DNA of 28,905 nucleotides. Origin: Akkermansiaceae bacterium UBA2367 (GTDB taxonomy: Bacteria; Verrucomicrobiota; Verrucomicrobiia; Verrucomicrobiales; DEV007). The notes beneath the pieces are model-generated. The model searched no databases, was not told where the DNA came from, and saw only the letters and a list, made by a program, of their open reading frames with translations. The stretch covers positions 1 through 28,905 of the forward strand of contig DDTJ01000078.1 of assembly GCA_002344525.1 (NCBI GenBank), read 5' to 3'. Below, piece by piece: positions 7,640 to 15,441 of the stretch (within the stretch, counting starts at the first letter, position 1; the number at the start of each line of letters is the position of its first letter). The position numbers were made by a program, and so were the translations under genes.

Positions 7640-9096
7640 ACGGTTCGCTCGAAAGGCTGTTCCATTCGTATCTCGACGGCACCCTTTCCCGCGAAGGACT
7701 CGCCGAGCTCAACTCCGCCCTTGAGACGAACCCGGAAGCGCGACGCGAGTTCGCCGAATGGCTCGACCTCGACGCCTCGCTCGGGGCGATAGCCAAGGGA
7801 CGCGCGGCGGAGGTGGAAGCGGTCGCGGGCCGCGTTTCTCCGGCGGCAACGTGGAAAGCGGCCCTCGCCCTCGCCGCCTCGGTCGCGCTGGCGGCGGGCG
7901 CTTTGTGGTTCTGGCAGGGTTCCACGCGGGCCTTCGCCCTCGTCAAGGCGAGCACCGGCGCGACCGGCCTCTCCCCGGACGAAGGGCTGCGCGGCGAAAC
8001 CCGCGAAATCGCCGAGGGCACTGTGAAACTGCGCACCCGGCGCGGAGCCGAAGTCGTCATCGAGGCCCCCGCCGTCTTCCGATTCGAATCACCTCAGCGA
8101 TTGCGTCTCGTGAAAGGTCGGCTGGCCGCCGACGTGCCGCCTCCGGCGAAGGGATTCACCGTGGTCACTCCCGACGGCGACGCCATCGATCTCGGGACTC
8201 GCTTCGGTATCGACGTCAACGAAAACGGCGGATCGGAGATCCACGTCTTCGAGGGCGAGGTCGTCGCCCGCGCCCCCGGACTCGGCGACCCGCGCAGTCT
8301 GCGCGGAGGCGAGGCCCTCGCCATGAGCGAAGGAGGCGGCGACGCCCGCGAGCTGCGCAGCGCCGCCTTCATCCAGCCCGACGAACTGCCCTCGCTCCGC
8401 GCCGCCCTCGCGGCAGGGCAGGAAACCCGCTCCGCCGCTGCCGCCGAATCGCTGCGGAGCGATCCCGCCCTCGTCTCGCTGATCACCTTCGAGGATGATG
8501 CGGACCATCCCGGCGTCTATCGACTCGTGCAGGGGCGCTGGCCCGGTTCCTGCGCCGCCGAGTTCGTGGAAGTCGGCGACCACCTCCGGCTCACCCTCGG
8601 CGAAGGGCGCGACTTCGCGCAACTGACTCTCGCGGCATGGGTGCGTCTCGACCGGCTCGGTGCGCCCTACCAGTCGCTTCTCCACACCGACGGCTGGAGC
8701 GAGGACAATCCCGGCCAAGTCCATTGGATGATCAACGGTGACGCCACGATGCGGTTGGCCCTGCGGGGGAACACCCTCCTCCCCGGAGCCGCCGGACGGC
8801 ACGGTTTCCCTGATTCTCTCACCCCCGTGTTGCCCGAGCAAGGACGCTGGGTCCATCTCACCGTGGTTTACGATTCCACTGTCGGCACGGTGCGATTCCA
8901 TCTCAACGGGCGCTTCGACAGCGAGGTTCGTCAGCAAGTCGCCCATCCCGCCCGCCTCGGTCCCGCGCAGATCGGCAACTGGGACAAGCAGGACCGCAAG
9001 CTGAGCGGTCGCATCGACGAGCTGGCCGTGATCGGACGGGCGCTGAGCGATGCGGAGATCCAAGAACTGCACGAGGCGGGAACGCCCTATCGTTGA
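7636..9096 (+). CDS. FecR/LamG-domain membrane protein, putative anti-sigma
   Basis: A 486-residue single-pass membrane protein. Residues 1-60 (LERLFHSYLDGTLSREGLAEL and an Asp-rich EWLDLDASLG) resemble the cytoplasmic anti-sigma segment of verrucomicrobial and planctomycete FecR-like proteins. A hydrophobic helix follows at about 73-93. The FecR domain (about 100-230) contains FTVVTPDGDAIDLGTRFGI and EIHVFEGEV. A LamG/concanavalin-like domain (about 310-475) contains LAAWVRLDRL, GRWVHLTVVYD and KLSGRIDELAVIGRALSDAE. The start is set by the Shine-Dalgarno at 7622 and the ATGA overlap with the sigma gene. It probably relays an envelope or carbohydrate signal to the sigma factor; this is inferred from architecture and context. 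Confidence 0.87.
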   Translation: MNGSLERLFHSYLDGTLSREGLAELNSALETNPEARREFAEWLDLDASLGAIAKGRAAEVEAVAGRVSPAATWKAALALAASVALAAGALWFWQGSTRAFALVKASTGATGLSPDEGLRGETREIAEGTVKLRTRRGAEVVIEAPAVFRFESPQRLRLVKGRLAADVPPPAKGFTVVTPDGDAIDLGTRFGIDVNENGGSEIHVFEGEVVARAPGLGDPRSLRGGEALAMSEGGGDARELRSAAFIQPDELPSLRAALAAGQETRSAAAAESLRSDPALVSLITFEDDADHPGVYRLVQGRWPGSCAAEFVEVGDHLRLTLGEGRDFAQLTLAAWVRLDRLGAPYQSLLHTDGWSEDNPGQVHWMINGDATMRLALRGNTLLPGAAGRHGFPDSLTPVLPEQGRWVHLTVVYDSTVGTVRFHLNGRFDSEVRQQVAHPARLGPAQIGNWDKQDRKLSGRIDELAVIGRALSDAEIQELHEAGTPYR

Positions 9097-9152
9097 CGCC
9101 ATCGATCCTGACCAAGCGGCCTCTATGCTCCCAAATCGTTCGCAAAGACTTC

Positions 9153-9246
9153 ATTCGCGGCCATTCGCGTTCCATTCGTGGTCATTCGCGTTCCCCATTC
9201 CTTTTTTGACGCGAATGACCACGAATGGCCGCGAATTTGCGCGAAT
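9153..9246. repeat. REP-like long palindrome, copy 2
   Basis: Stacked ATTCGCG/ATTCGTGG units on the left pair with CGAAT-containing units on the right around a CCCCATTCCTTTTTT loop. It is closely similar to 51-141 and shares the loop motif with 26033-26105. It occupies most of the 118-nt gap between the FecR/LamG and DUF1549/1553 genes. Its right arm contains the likely start codon (9215) of the latter. The structure is seen directly. Confidence 0.8.
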
Positions 9247-12004
9247 CAAGACAGGTGCGGGATGCTTCCCCAAGTGTTTTCCAGCCCTCCTCGCCCTCTC
9301 CATGATCACGGCTGCGGCACCCGCCGCCCCCGTCGATTTCGTCCGCGATGTCCGCCCCATCTTCGAAGCGCGTTGCTACGACTGCCACAGCGGCGACAAC
9401 CGCAAGTCCGGCCTGCGTCTCGACGTGAAATCCGCGGCCATGAAAGGCGGCGACCACCACGGCCCCGACATCCTGCCCGGCAAGGCGGAGGAAAGCCCCC
9501 TCATCCACTTCGTCACGACCGAGAACGAGGACGAGATCATGCCGCCGCAAGGCGAACGGCTTTCGCCCGAGGAGATCGCGATCCTCACCCGATGGATCGC
9601 CGAAGGCGCGGTCTGGCCGGATGGCGTCGATGCCGTCACCCTGAAAGACCCGAGCGACCATTGGAGTTTCAAGCCGCTCCTTCCCGCTCCCGCCGACGCC
9701 TCGATCGACCATTTCATCGCCGCAAAACTCGCCGAAAACGACCTCGCCCTTTCCCCTCCCGCCGATCCGGTCTCGTGGTTGCGCCGGGTCACCTTCGATC
9801 TCACCGGGCTGCCGCCGACGCCGGAGGAGGTCGAGGCATTTCTCGCGGAAGGCGACCGCACCGCCGTCGTGGACCGCCTCCTCGCCTCGCCCCGCTATGG
9901 CGAGCGCTGGGCTCAGCACTGGCTCGACGTGGTCCGCTATGCCGACACCCACGGCTTCGAGGTCAACACCGAGCGCCCCCACGCTTGGCCCTATCGCGAC
10001 TACGTCATCAACGCCTTCAACGCCGGCACGCCCTACGACCGCTTCATCCGCGAACAGATCGCGGGAGACGCCCTTGGGCAGGACGCCGCCACCGGATTCC
10101 TCGTCACCGCCTCCGTCCTGCTGCCCGGCCAGATCGGCAAGGACGAGGCCTCCAAGCGCCTCGCCCGGCAGGACTCGCTCGACGAGATCGTGACGAACAT
10201 CGGCCAGACCTTCCTCGGACTCAGCGTCGGCTGCGCCCGCTGCCACGACCACAAGTTCGACCCGGTCACCGCGAAGGACTACTACGCCATGCAGGCCTTC
10301 GTCGCCGGAGTCGAATACAAGGACCGCGAACTGCGCACCGCTGCCGCCGAGGCGGCGAAACGCGAGGCCGAGGCCCTGCGTGAGGAGATCGCCGGGATCG
10401 ACCGCAGGCTGCTCGGCTTCGTCCCCCTTGCGGACTCCGGCGCGACGCGCCCCATGGTCGATCCGCGACGCAACACGGACCGCTTCGCCCCAGTGAAAGC
10501 GAAGCGGCTGCGCTTCACCATCCTCGCGACCAACCAACTGGAACCCTGCCTCGACGAACTCGAAGCCTTCGGGGAAAGCGGTGAAAACCTCGCCCTCGCC
10601 TCGCGCGGAACGAAGGCCAGCTCTTCGGGCGACCACATCGTGGCCGACCGTCACGACCTCGCCTATCTCAACGACGGGCGCTACGGCAACTCGCGGAGCT
10701 GGTTGTCGAACGAGAAAGGCGGAGGCTGGGTCGAGATCGAATTCCCTGACGAAACCACCATCGACCGCGTCGTCTGGGGCCGTGACCGCGAAGGCAAATT
10801 CAAGGACCGTCTCCCCATCGACTACCGCATCGAAGTCGCCGACCACTCCGGAGAATGGCGTCGCGTCGCCGACGCGTCGGACCGGAAGAAATTCGATCCC
10901 GCCGCGAAGCAGCCCGACGAGCTCGATCTCTCCGGGTTCCCCCCCGAGGAGGCCAAGGAGGCGGCGGCCCTGCGGAAGACGCGGAGCCAATTCGAAGACC
11001 GTCTCAAGGCCACCGACCACGACCGCCTCGCCTTCGCCGGCGTCTTCCGCGAACCCGACGAGATCCGGCTCCTCCGTCGCGGCGACCCCGAGCAGCCCCA
11101 GGAGCTGGTCGCCCCCGCCGTGCCCGCCGCCCTTGGCGACTTGGCACTCGATCCGGCCACGCCCGAGCAGCGCCGCCGCCTCGCCTTCGCCGACTGGATC
11201 GCGCATCCCGGCAATCCCCTCACCGCGCGCGTCATGGTCAACCGGATTTGGCAGGGCCACTTCGGCGCGGGACTCGTCCCGACCCCGAACGATTTCGGCA
11301 ACAACGGGCTGCCCCCCTCGCATCCCGAGTTGCTCGACTGGTTCGCCTCCGAGTTCATCCGCTCCGGCTGGTCGGTGAAGGCGATGCACCGGCTCATCGT
11401 GCTTTCGCGGACCTACGCGCAGAGTTCCTCCGCCCGTCCCGAGGCGATGGAGCGCGATTCCGAAACCCGTTTCCTCTGGCGTTTCCCCTCGCGCCGGATC
11501 GAGGCCGAGGCGATCCGCGACAGCCTCCTCGCCGTGAGCGGGCAGCTCGACCTGACGATGCACGGACGCGGCTACGACCTCTTCGACAAGCGCGGCGGGC
11601 TGAGCGGATTCCACCCTGTCGAGTCACCGACTGGACAGGGTCTGCGCCGCATGATCTACGCCCACAAAGTCCGCCGAGAGCCGGAGTCCGTCTTCGGTGC
11701 CTTCGACTGTCCCGACGCGGGACAGGGAGTGGGGCAGCGCCGCGAATCCACCACGCCGATTCAGGCGCTGAATCTGTTCAACAGCCGCTTCACCTTGGAG
11801 CAGGCCGAGGCCTTCGCGCGGCGGGTGGGCAAGGATACGGGCGATTCCGTCGAGGCGCAGGTGCGGCGTGCCTTCCGGCTGACCCTCCTCCGTGATCCCT
11901 CGTCCGAAGAGCTCGCCGAGACCGTCCCTGTCGTCGCCGGGCACGGGATGGCTGTGCTCGGTCGGGCCTTGTTCAACAGCAACGAGTTTTTGTTTTTGCC
12001 ATGA
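9215..12004 (+). CDS. DUF1549/DUF1553 protein with planctomycete cytochrome C domain
   Basis: A 929-residue exported protein of the PSCyt1-PSCyt2-PSD1 architecture. A hydrophobic N-terminus (about 19-40, ending AAAPAAP) looks like a signal peptide. Next come a cytochrome c-type motif CYDCH (54-58) with MPPQGERLSPEE, DUF1549 (about 160-370, with WAQHWLDVVRYADTHGFE and a second CARCH at 340-344), a discoidin (F5/8 C)-like insertion (about 420-560), and DUF1553 (about 650-925, with NRIWQGHFGAGLV). The biochemical role of the family is unproven; it is associated with DUF1501 partners and polymer-degrading lifestyles. The start is uncertain: ATG 9215 lies inside a palindrome, and 9302 would cut off most of the signal. 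The expected DUF1501 neighbour begins only at 13908. Confidence 0.9.
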   Translation: MTTNGREFARIKTGAGCFPKCFPALLALSMITAAAPAAPVDFVRDVRPIFEARCYDCHSGDNRKSGLRLDVKSAAMKGGDHHGPDILPGKAEESPLIHFVTTENEDEIMPPQGERLSPEEIAILTRWIAEGAVWPDGVDAVTLKDPSDHWSFKPLLPAPADASIDHFIAAKLAENDLALSPPADPVSWLRRVTFDLTGLPPTPEEVEAFLAEGDRTAVVDRLLASPRYGERWAQHWLDVVRYADTHGFEVNTERPHAWPYRDYVINAFNAGTPYDRFIREQIAGDALGQDAATGFLVTASVLLPGQIGKDEASKRLARQDSLDEIVTNIGQTFLGLSVGCARCHDHKFDPVTAKDYYAMQAFVAGVEYKDRELRTAAAEAAKREAEALREEIAGIDRRLLGFVPLADSGATRPMVDPRRNTDRFAPVKAKRLRFTILATNQLEPCLDELEAFGESGENLALASRGTKASSSGDHIVADRHDLAYLNDGRYGNSRSWLSNEKGGGWVEIEFPDETTIDRVVWGRDREGKFKDRLPIDYRIEVADHSGEWRRVADASDRKKFDPAAKQPDELDLSGFPPEEAKEAAALRKTRSQFEDRLKATDHDRLAFAGVFREPDEIRLLRRGDPEQPQELVAPAVPAALGDLALDPATPEQRRRLAFADWIAHPGNPLTARVMVNRIWQGHFGAGLVPTPNDFGNNGLPPSHPELLDWFASEFIRSGWSVKAMHRLIVLSRTYAQSSSARPEAMERDSETRFLWRFPSRRIEAEAIRDSLLAVSGQLDLTMHGRGYDLFDKRGGLSGFHPVESPTGQGLRRMIYAHKVRREPESVFGAFDCPDAGQGVGQRRESTTPIQALNLFNSRFTLEQAEAFARRVGKDTGDSVEAQVRRAFRLTLLRDPSSEELAETVPVVAGHGMAVLGRALFNSNEFLFLP

Positions 12005-12005
12005 G

Positions 12006-12030
12006 GTCGTTTTAGAACGGAACGATTTTT
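12006..12030 (+). terminator. Weak terminator-like hairpin
   Basis: Directly after the DUF1553 stop, TCGTT (12007-12011) pairs with AACGA (12021-12025), followed by five T residues (12026-12030). The stem is short and AU-rich, so termination would be inefficient if real. Confidence 0.3.
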
Positions 12031-12160
12031 CAGCCGATCCGATCAGGCATGATGCCGACGGTTGTGAAAAGGGAGCGCGGACACTCCTGTCCGCACCTTC
12101 GTAGCCTATCCGCCAACTGCCTCTACCGATGAGGCGGGCAGGAGTGCCCGCGCTCCTCTC
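12031..12160 (+). repeat. Composite palindromic repeat, left copy
   Basis: About 130 nt containing a GGCAT-G-ATGCC hairpin, then the arm GAGCGCGGACACTCCTGTCC and, at the far end, its near-perfect reverse complement (GGCAGGAGTGCCCGCGCTC). Each arm is itself palindromic. The element recurs in inverted orientation at 13706-13833 with roughly 90% identity over its first 70 nt. It resembles a MITE or REP-type element; no coding capacity is seen. Confidence 0.75.
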
Positions 12161-12186
12161 TTTGTCGCCCGTCCTCCCCGTCGAGG

Positions 12187-12207
12187 GCATCGGCAGGATG
12201 CCGATGC
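12187..12207. repeat. Short perfect hairpin
   Basis: GCATCGGCA (12187-12195) pairs perfectly with TGCCGATGC (12199-12207) across a 3-nt loop. The motif CAGGATGCCGAT in its right half recurs at 12809-12820, on the far side of the REPIN-like element, suggesting related repeat debris on both sides. No gene is clear in 12161-12931 apart from the doubtful remnant listed separately. Confidence 0.5.
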
Positions 12208-12321
12208 TACATGGTTTCGCATCCCATCATCGCCCGCAAAATTTTGCCGTTGACGAAAAAAACACGGCAAGTTAGCAATGCTGCCATGACTCCGTACGAT
12301 AGTACCTGCTCGGCTGATCGG

Positions 12322-12609
12322 CTACCTCCTCTGGCTCTCCGCCGACGATTCGCCTCCGGCTGGCAGGTAGGGCGAACCGCCCCAATGAGCCTCTTCCCAC
12401 GGAGAACACTCTCTTCCGATCCAACGCGCCATCGACTCTTGATCGGATGCCACAAAACGCGCTTTACGCAGCGCCTCCATGCGACCGACGACATGCTGCG
12501 GAATCACGTCGAAGGGCACGGGATCAAGGCATGCGTCCGACGAAACAAGCGGCGCTGGTAGGGACGGGGGAACGAAGCCCGGATCATGCGCGCCAAAGGC
12601 GCGGTCCAT
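12322..12609 (-). pseudogene. Possible ORF remnant of unknown origin
   Basis: An open frame of 95 codons whose middle part (PFDVIPQHVVGRMEALRKAR, then FVASDQESMARWIGRE) looks protein-like. Its codons use A/T in the third position far more than the window's genes, which suggests acquired DNA. The first residues are read from the REPIN arm, so the true N-terminus is lost or lies further in. I do not recognise a family. It sits within repeat debris and may be a decayed accessory gene. It could also be chance. Confidence 0.22.
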
Positions 12610-12784
12610 CGCAGCCTGGGTCAGTGGCCCAGGTCTGCGGAGTTCAACATGACGAAGGACTGAAAGCCCGACCTATCTTGCTCGGCATCCACGCGGATGG
12701 GCCGGGCCTTCAGCCCTCATCCGCTTTTCGGGTCCGGTTTCCCAGGCCGCCGGCCTGGGCTGCGATGGACCGCGCCTTCGGCGC
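12590..12784. repeat. REPIN-like element (two inverted REPs)
   Basis: The 44-nt arms at 12590-12633 and 12741-12784 are inverted copies; their outer 26 nt differ at one position (GCGCC, AAGGCGCGGTCCATCGCAGCC). Each arm ends in its own hairpin built on CCTGGG/CCCAGG. Between them CTGAAAGCCCGACC near 12659 pairs with GGCCGGGCCTTCAG near 12713. This is the layout of a REP doublet mobilised by a RAYT transposase. No such transposase is visible in the window. Confidence 0.72.
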
Positions 12785-12931
12785 TGGGTTTTTGGGCGGC
12801 TCTCAGCCAGGATGCCGATAGTAGTCCTTCAGTCCGTGCCATTCGGACCAGTTGGCTCATCCATGGATGGGGTTGCCCTGAAAATGGCCGAAGTCAACCC
12901 GGATAGATCCGGTGGTTCCGTCCGTCCGCTT

Positions 12932-13386
12932 TCAATCCACCACCAAGCCTTCGAACTTCGCCAGTCGTTTCGCCCGCTCGCCGAAGCTCAGGAAGCGCTT
13001 GCAGCGCAGCGTCCGCGCCGCCGCCACGTGCATGATGTCGTAGGTGCGGAACCCGGACCGGGCGGTGTGCCGCGCGACGAGGGTGTTGAACTCGGTCTCG
13101 ATGTCTTCGAGCGCCAGGGGAGTTCGTTTGAGAAAGACGCCGTCGCCGAGGTGCTCCGAGAATTTCGCCTGCGCCGCAGCCGCCGCCTCGGGCGTCACCC
13201 TCCATTGGCCTCCGGTCCGGCTTTCGAAGACCATGCGCTGCAAGCCGTTCGCCACCTCGAAGCACAGCAGGGCAGGGGCCACGAGCAACGGGCCTCCGAC
13301 GCGGTCAGGAGATCGCGGGCCGTCCCGCTGCCGTCGAAGTCCAGATAGAGGCGGATCAGCACATTCGCATCGACGTAGGCCTTCAT
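12932..13386 (-). pseudogene. Frameshifted PIN-domain toxin (VapC-like)
   Basis: The start at 13386 (MKAYVDANVLIRLYLDFDG, with Asp6) gives the N-terminal third of a PIN domain. The remainder (LLCFEVANGLQRMVF, then YDIMHVAAARTL, to LAKFEGLVVD) continues in another frame to a stop at 12932. The 455-nt span is one base short of 152 codons, so a single-base deletion near 13270-13305, in a GGCC-rich stretch, explains the break. The fourth acidic position is also altered: FLSFGERAKRLA has Gly where PIN domains usually have Asp. Decay is more likely than programmed frameshifting, although a sequencing or assembly error could explain the frame change. The start overlaps the antitoxin stop as ATGA. 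Confidence 0.75.
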
Positions 13387-13664
13387 TCCTCGCCGGCGAT
13401 GATGCGGTTGATGCGCTCGTTTTCGGAAGGCGGAGGCGGCACGAGGCCCAACTCGCGGAGCTTCTTCCAATGCGCCTCGAAATCCGGGAAGCCCTTGCGG
13501 ACCGGTTTCTTGCGCTTCTCGACTTTGGGGATGAAGGAGAACATCTCCCCGCTGCGCGTGCGGATATCGGCGCGGCCATGCTTGCGCACCGCCTCCAGCA
13601 CCTTCGCCGGCTGGCGGTTGAGGTCGCGCAGGGTGAACACGGCGATGTCGCGATCATCACTCAT
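13383..13664 (-). CDS. Antitoxin, probable Phd-like, partner of the broken PIN toxin
   Basis: A 93-residue protein with FTLRDLNRQPAKVLEAVRKH and ADIRTRSGEMFSFIPK, the strand-helix-strand pattern of Phd-type antitoxins, then a Lys-rich linker and a C-terminal helix with PDFEAHWKKLRELGLVPPPP. The start is ATG 13664; a TTG at 13673 would add three residues. The stop overlaps the toxin start at 13383-13386. It remains open although its toxin is frameshifted, so it may persist as an orphan antitoxin or DNA-binding protein. An inverted repeat spans its start codon. The family assignment is moderately sure. Confidence 0.78.
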   Translation of the reverse strand: MSDDRDIAVFTLRDLNRQPAKVLEAVRKHGRADIRTRSGEMFSFIPKVEKRKKPVRKGFPDFEAHWKKLRELGLVPPPPSENERINRIIAGEE

Positions 13665-13701
13665 GTCTGACAAACTTGACAGACATGGCGGCCTCCGTCA
13701 A
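13664..13701 (-). promoter_or_regulatory. Operator-like inverted repeat and -35-like box of the second TA module
   Basis: TGTCTG-N10-CAGACA (13664-13685) begins on the antitoxin ATG. On the minus strand a TTGACG (13701-13696), identical to the -35 box of the first module, lies upstream, but no convincing -10 follows at the right spacing. Autoregulatory binding is inferred. Confidence 0.35.
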
Positions 13702-13705
13702 GCGG

Positions 13706-13833
13706 GAGAGGAGCGCGGGCACTCCTGCCCGCTTCGGAAGGAGGCAGAAAGCAGGTGGATTCAAGGTGCGGACAGGAGTGTCCGCGCTCCCTTTTCGCAA
13801 GCCGTTGGCATCATGCCCAATCGGATCCGGCTG
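13706..13833 (-). repeat. Composite palindromic repeat, right copy (inverted)
   Basis: This is the reverse-orientation counterpart of 12031-12160: the GAGCGCGGGCACTCCTGCCC arm comes first, the GGACAGGAGTGTCCGCGCTC arm next, and the GGCATCATGCC hairpin last. Only the central spacer differs strongly. With the left copy it bounds a segment of about 1.8 kb. It ends 8 nt before the alternative DUF1501 start at 13842. Confidence 0.75.
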
Positions 13834-13907
13834 CGAAATCAATGAAATCGAAAAACTCCGTTAAATCCCGTCCCTTCGCGGAGATTCAGGAAAGCCATCC
13901 CCGCTCC

Positions 13908-15383
13908 ATGACCCCTCCCGCCGAACGCCTCTCGCCCTCTGGACGCTTCCTCCTCGACCGTCGCCGCTTCCTTTCCGACAGCGCGACGGCTCTCGGATCG
14001 GTCGCGTTGACGAGCCTACTCGGGCGCGACGGACTCCTTGCGGCTCCTTCGTCCTCTCCCGTGATCGACCCGGCCAATCCCTACGCCCCGCGTCGCTCCC
14101 ACTACCCGGCGAAGGCGAAGAATGTCGTCGTGATCTTCTGCGCCGGTGCGGTGAGCCAGCTCGAAACTTGGGACTACAAACCCGAGCTCATCCAGTGGGA
14201 CGACAAGCCGCTTCCCGGTGGTCCGTCTGTGACCTTCCAAGGACCGGCGGGCAATCTGGCGAGGCCGCAATACGAATTCCGCCGGCGCGGCAAGACGGGC
14301 AAATGGGTCAGCAACATGATCCCCCATCTCGCGGAGCTGACCGACGAGATCGCCTTCGTCCACTCCCTCACGAGCAAGTCGAACACGCATGGCCCCGCCG
14401 AGAACTTTCTCTCGACCGGATCGGTCCTCGACGGATTCCCCAGCCTCGGCGCATGGACGAGCTACGCCCTCGGCAGCGAAAGTCGCGACCTGCCCTCCTA
14501 CGTCGCCATCCCCGACCCGCGCGGCGTCCCGCAGAACGGGGCGAACAACTGGGGTCCCGGCTTCCTCCCCGCCGCCTTCCAAGGTACGGTCATGAGTTCG
14601 AAGAGCCCCGTCCGCCATCTCGCCGCGCCGGGCGTTTCCGAAGCCGCCGACCGTGCCGCGCGGGGCCTTTTGCAGCGTCTCAACGCCCGCCATCTCGAAG
14701 CGAATCCCGGTGACGGCAAGCTCGCCGCCCGCATCGCCAGCTACGAACTCGCCGCGCGGATGCAGCTCAGCGTGCCTGGCATCGCCGATCTCGGCAGCGA
14801 ACCGGCCCACATCCTGAAGCTCTACGGGGCCGACGATGTCTCCAATCCTCACAAAGCCGCCTTCGCCCGCAACTGCATCCTCGCGCGACGGCTCATCGAG
14901 CGCGGGGTGCGCTTCGTGCAGCTCTTCAACGGAGCCTACGCCAGCGGCGGCGATCTGAACTGGGACGGGCACAACGCGCTGAAGAAGCAATACGATGTCC
15001 ACGCCGCCATCCTCGACCAACCCGCCGCGGCGCTGATCCGCGACTTAAAGCAGCGGGGGCTGCTTGAAGACACCCTCGTCGTGTGGTGCACCGAGTTCGG
15101 GCGCATGCCCTTTTTCCAGAAGGGGGCTCAGGGCCGCGACCACAATCCCGACGGCTTCACCTGCTGGATGGCGGGCGCGGGAGTGAAGCCCGGTGTGAGC
15201 CACGGCGAGACCGATCCGCTGGGGCAGAAGGCGGTCAAAAACGTCCATCCTCTCTACGACTTCAACGCGACGATCCTGCACCTGCTCGGGCTGGACCACG
15301 AGCGTCTCACCTTCAAGCACAACGGGATCGCGCGGCGGCTCACGAACGTGGAAGGGCACATGATCCGCGAGATCTTGGCTTGA
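13908..15383 (+). CDS. DUF1501 family protein, Tat-exported
   Basis: A 491-residue DUF1501 (sulfatase/alkaline phosphatase-fold relative) protein. A twin-arginine signal, DRRRFLSDSATALGSVALTS, lies near the N-terminus, so export is by the Tat path. Hallmarks include KNVVVIFCAGAVSQLETWD, FVHSLTSKSNTHGPAENF, WCTEFGRMPF and GRDHNPDGFTCWMAGAGVK. The exact activity of DUF1501 proteins is not established; they are typically encoded next to DUF1549/DUF1553 cytochrome proteins and are assumed to work with them in the periplasm. The start at 13908 (AGGAAAG about 13 nt upstream) is preferred; 13842 is in frame. The partner gene ends at 12004, so a repeat-bounded insertion separates them. Confidence 0.9.
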   Translation: MTPPAERLSPSGRFLLDRRRFLSDSATALGSVALTSLLGRDGLLAAPSSSPVIDPANPYAPRRSHYPAKAKNVVVIFCAGAVSQLETWDYKPELIQWDDKPLPGGPSVTFQGPAGNLARPQYEFRRRGKTGKWVSNMIPHLAELTDEIAFVHSLTSKSNTHGPAENFLSTGSVLDGFPSLGAWTSYALGSESRDLPSYVAIPDPRGVPQNGANNWGPGFLPAAFQGTVMSSKSPVRHLAAPGVSEAADRAARGLLQRLNARHLEANPGDGKLAARIASYELAARMQLSVPGIADLGSEPAHILKLYGADDVSNPHKAAFARNCILARRLIERGVRFVQLFNGAYASGGDLNWDGHNALKKQYDVHAAILDQPAAALIRDLKQRGLLEDTLVVWCTEFGRMPFFQKGAQGRDHNPDGFTCWMAGAGVKPGVSHGETDPLGQKAVKNVHPLYDFNATILHLLGLDHERLTFKHNGIARRLTNVEGHMIREILA

Positions 15384-15401
15384 AGGAACCTGGCGTCCGG
15401 C

Positions 15402-15441
15402 CCGGCCTCAGTGCGGCCGGCTACAGCGCTGGCGCGTTTTT
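15402..15441 (+). terminator. Possible terminator between convergent genes
   Basis: CCGGCC (15402-15407) pairs with GGCCGG (15415-15420) over a 7-nt loop; a run of five T residues ends at 15441 but is 16 nt from the stem. It lies between the convergent DUF1501 and DUF1549/1553 genes. The spacing is poor for an intrinsic terminator. Confidence 0.22.

Noticed and set aside
12447..12906. Plus-strand small proteins in the repeat region
   Set aside because: Frames are read through the REPIN arms and have no recognisable features; they look like repeat-derived chance frames.
12932..13386. Programmed frameshift making a full-length PIN toxin
   Set aside because: No slippery heptamer or downstream stimulator is evident, and the last acidic residue is also lost.
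13755..13907. Longer N-terminus for the first DUF1501 protein
   Set aside because: The extension reads through the palindromic repeat, and the Tat signal is complete from 13908 onward; 13842 remains possible.
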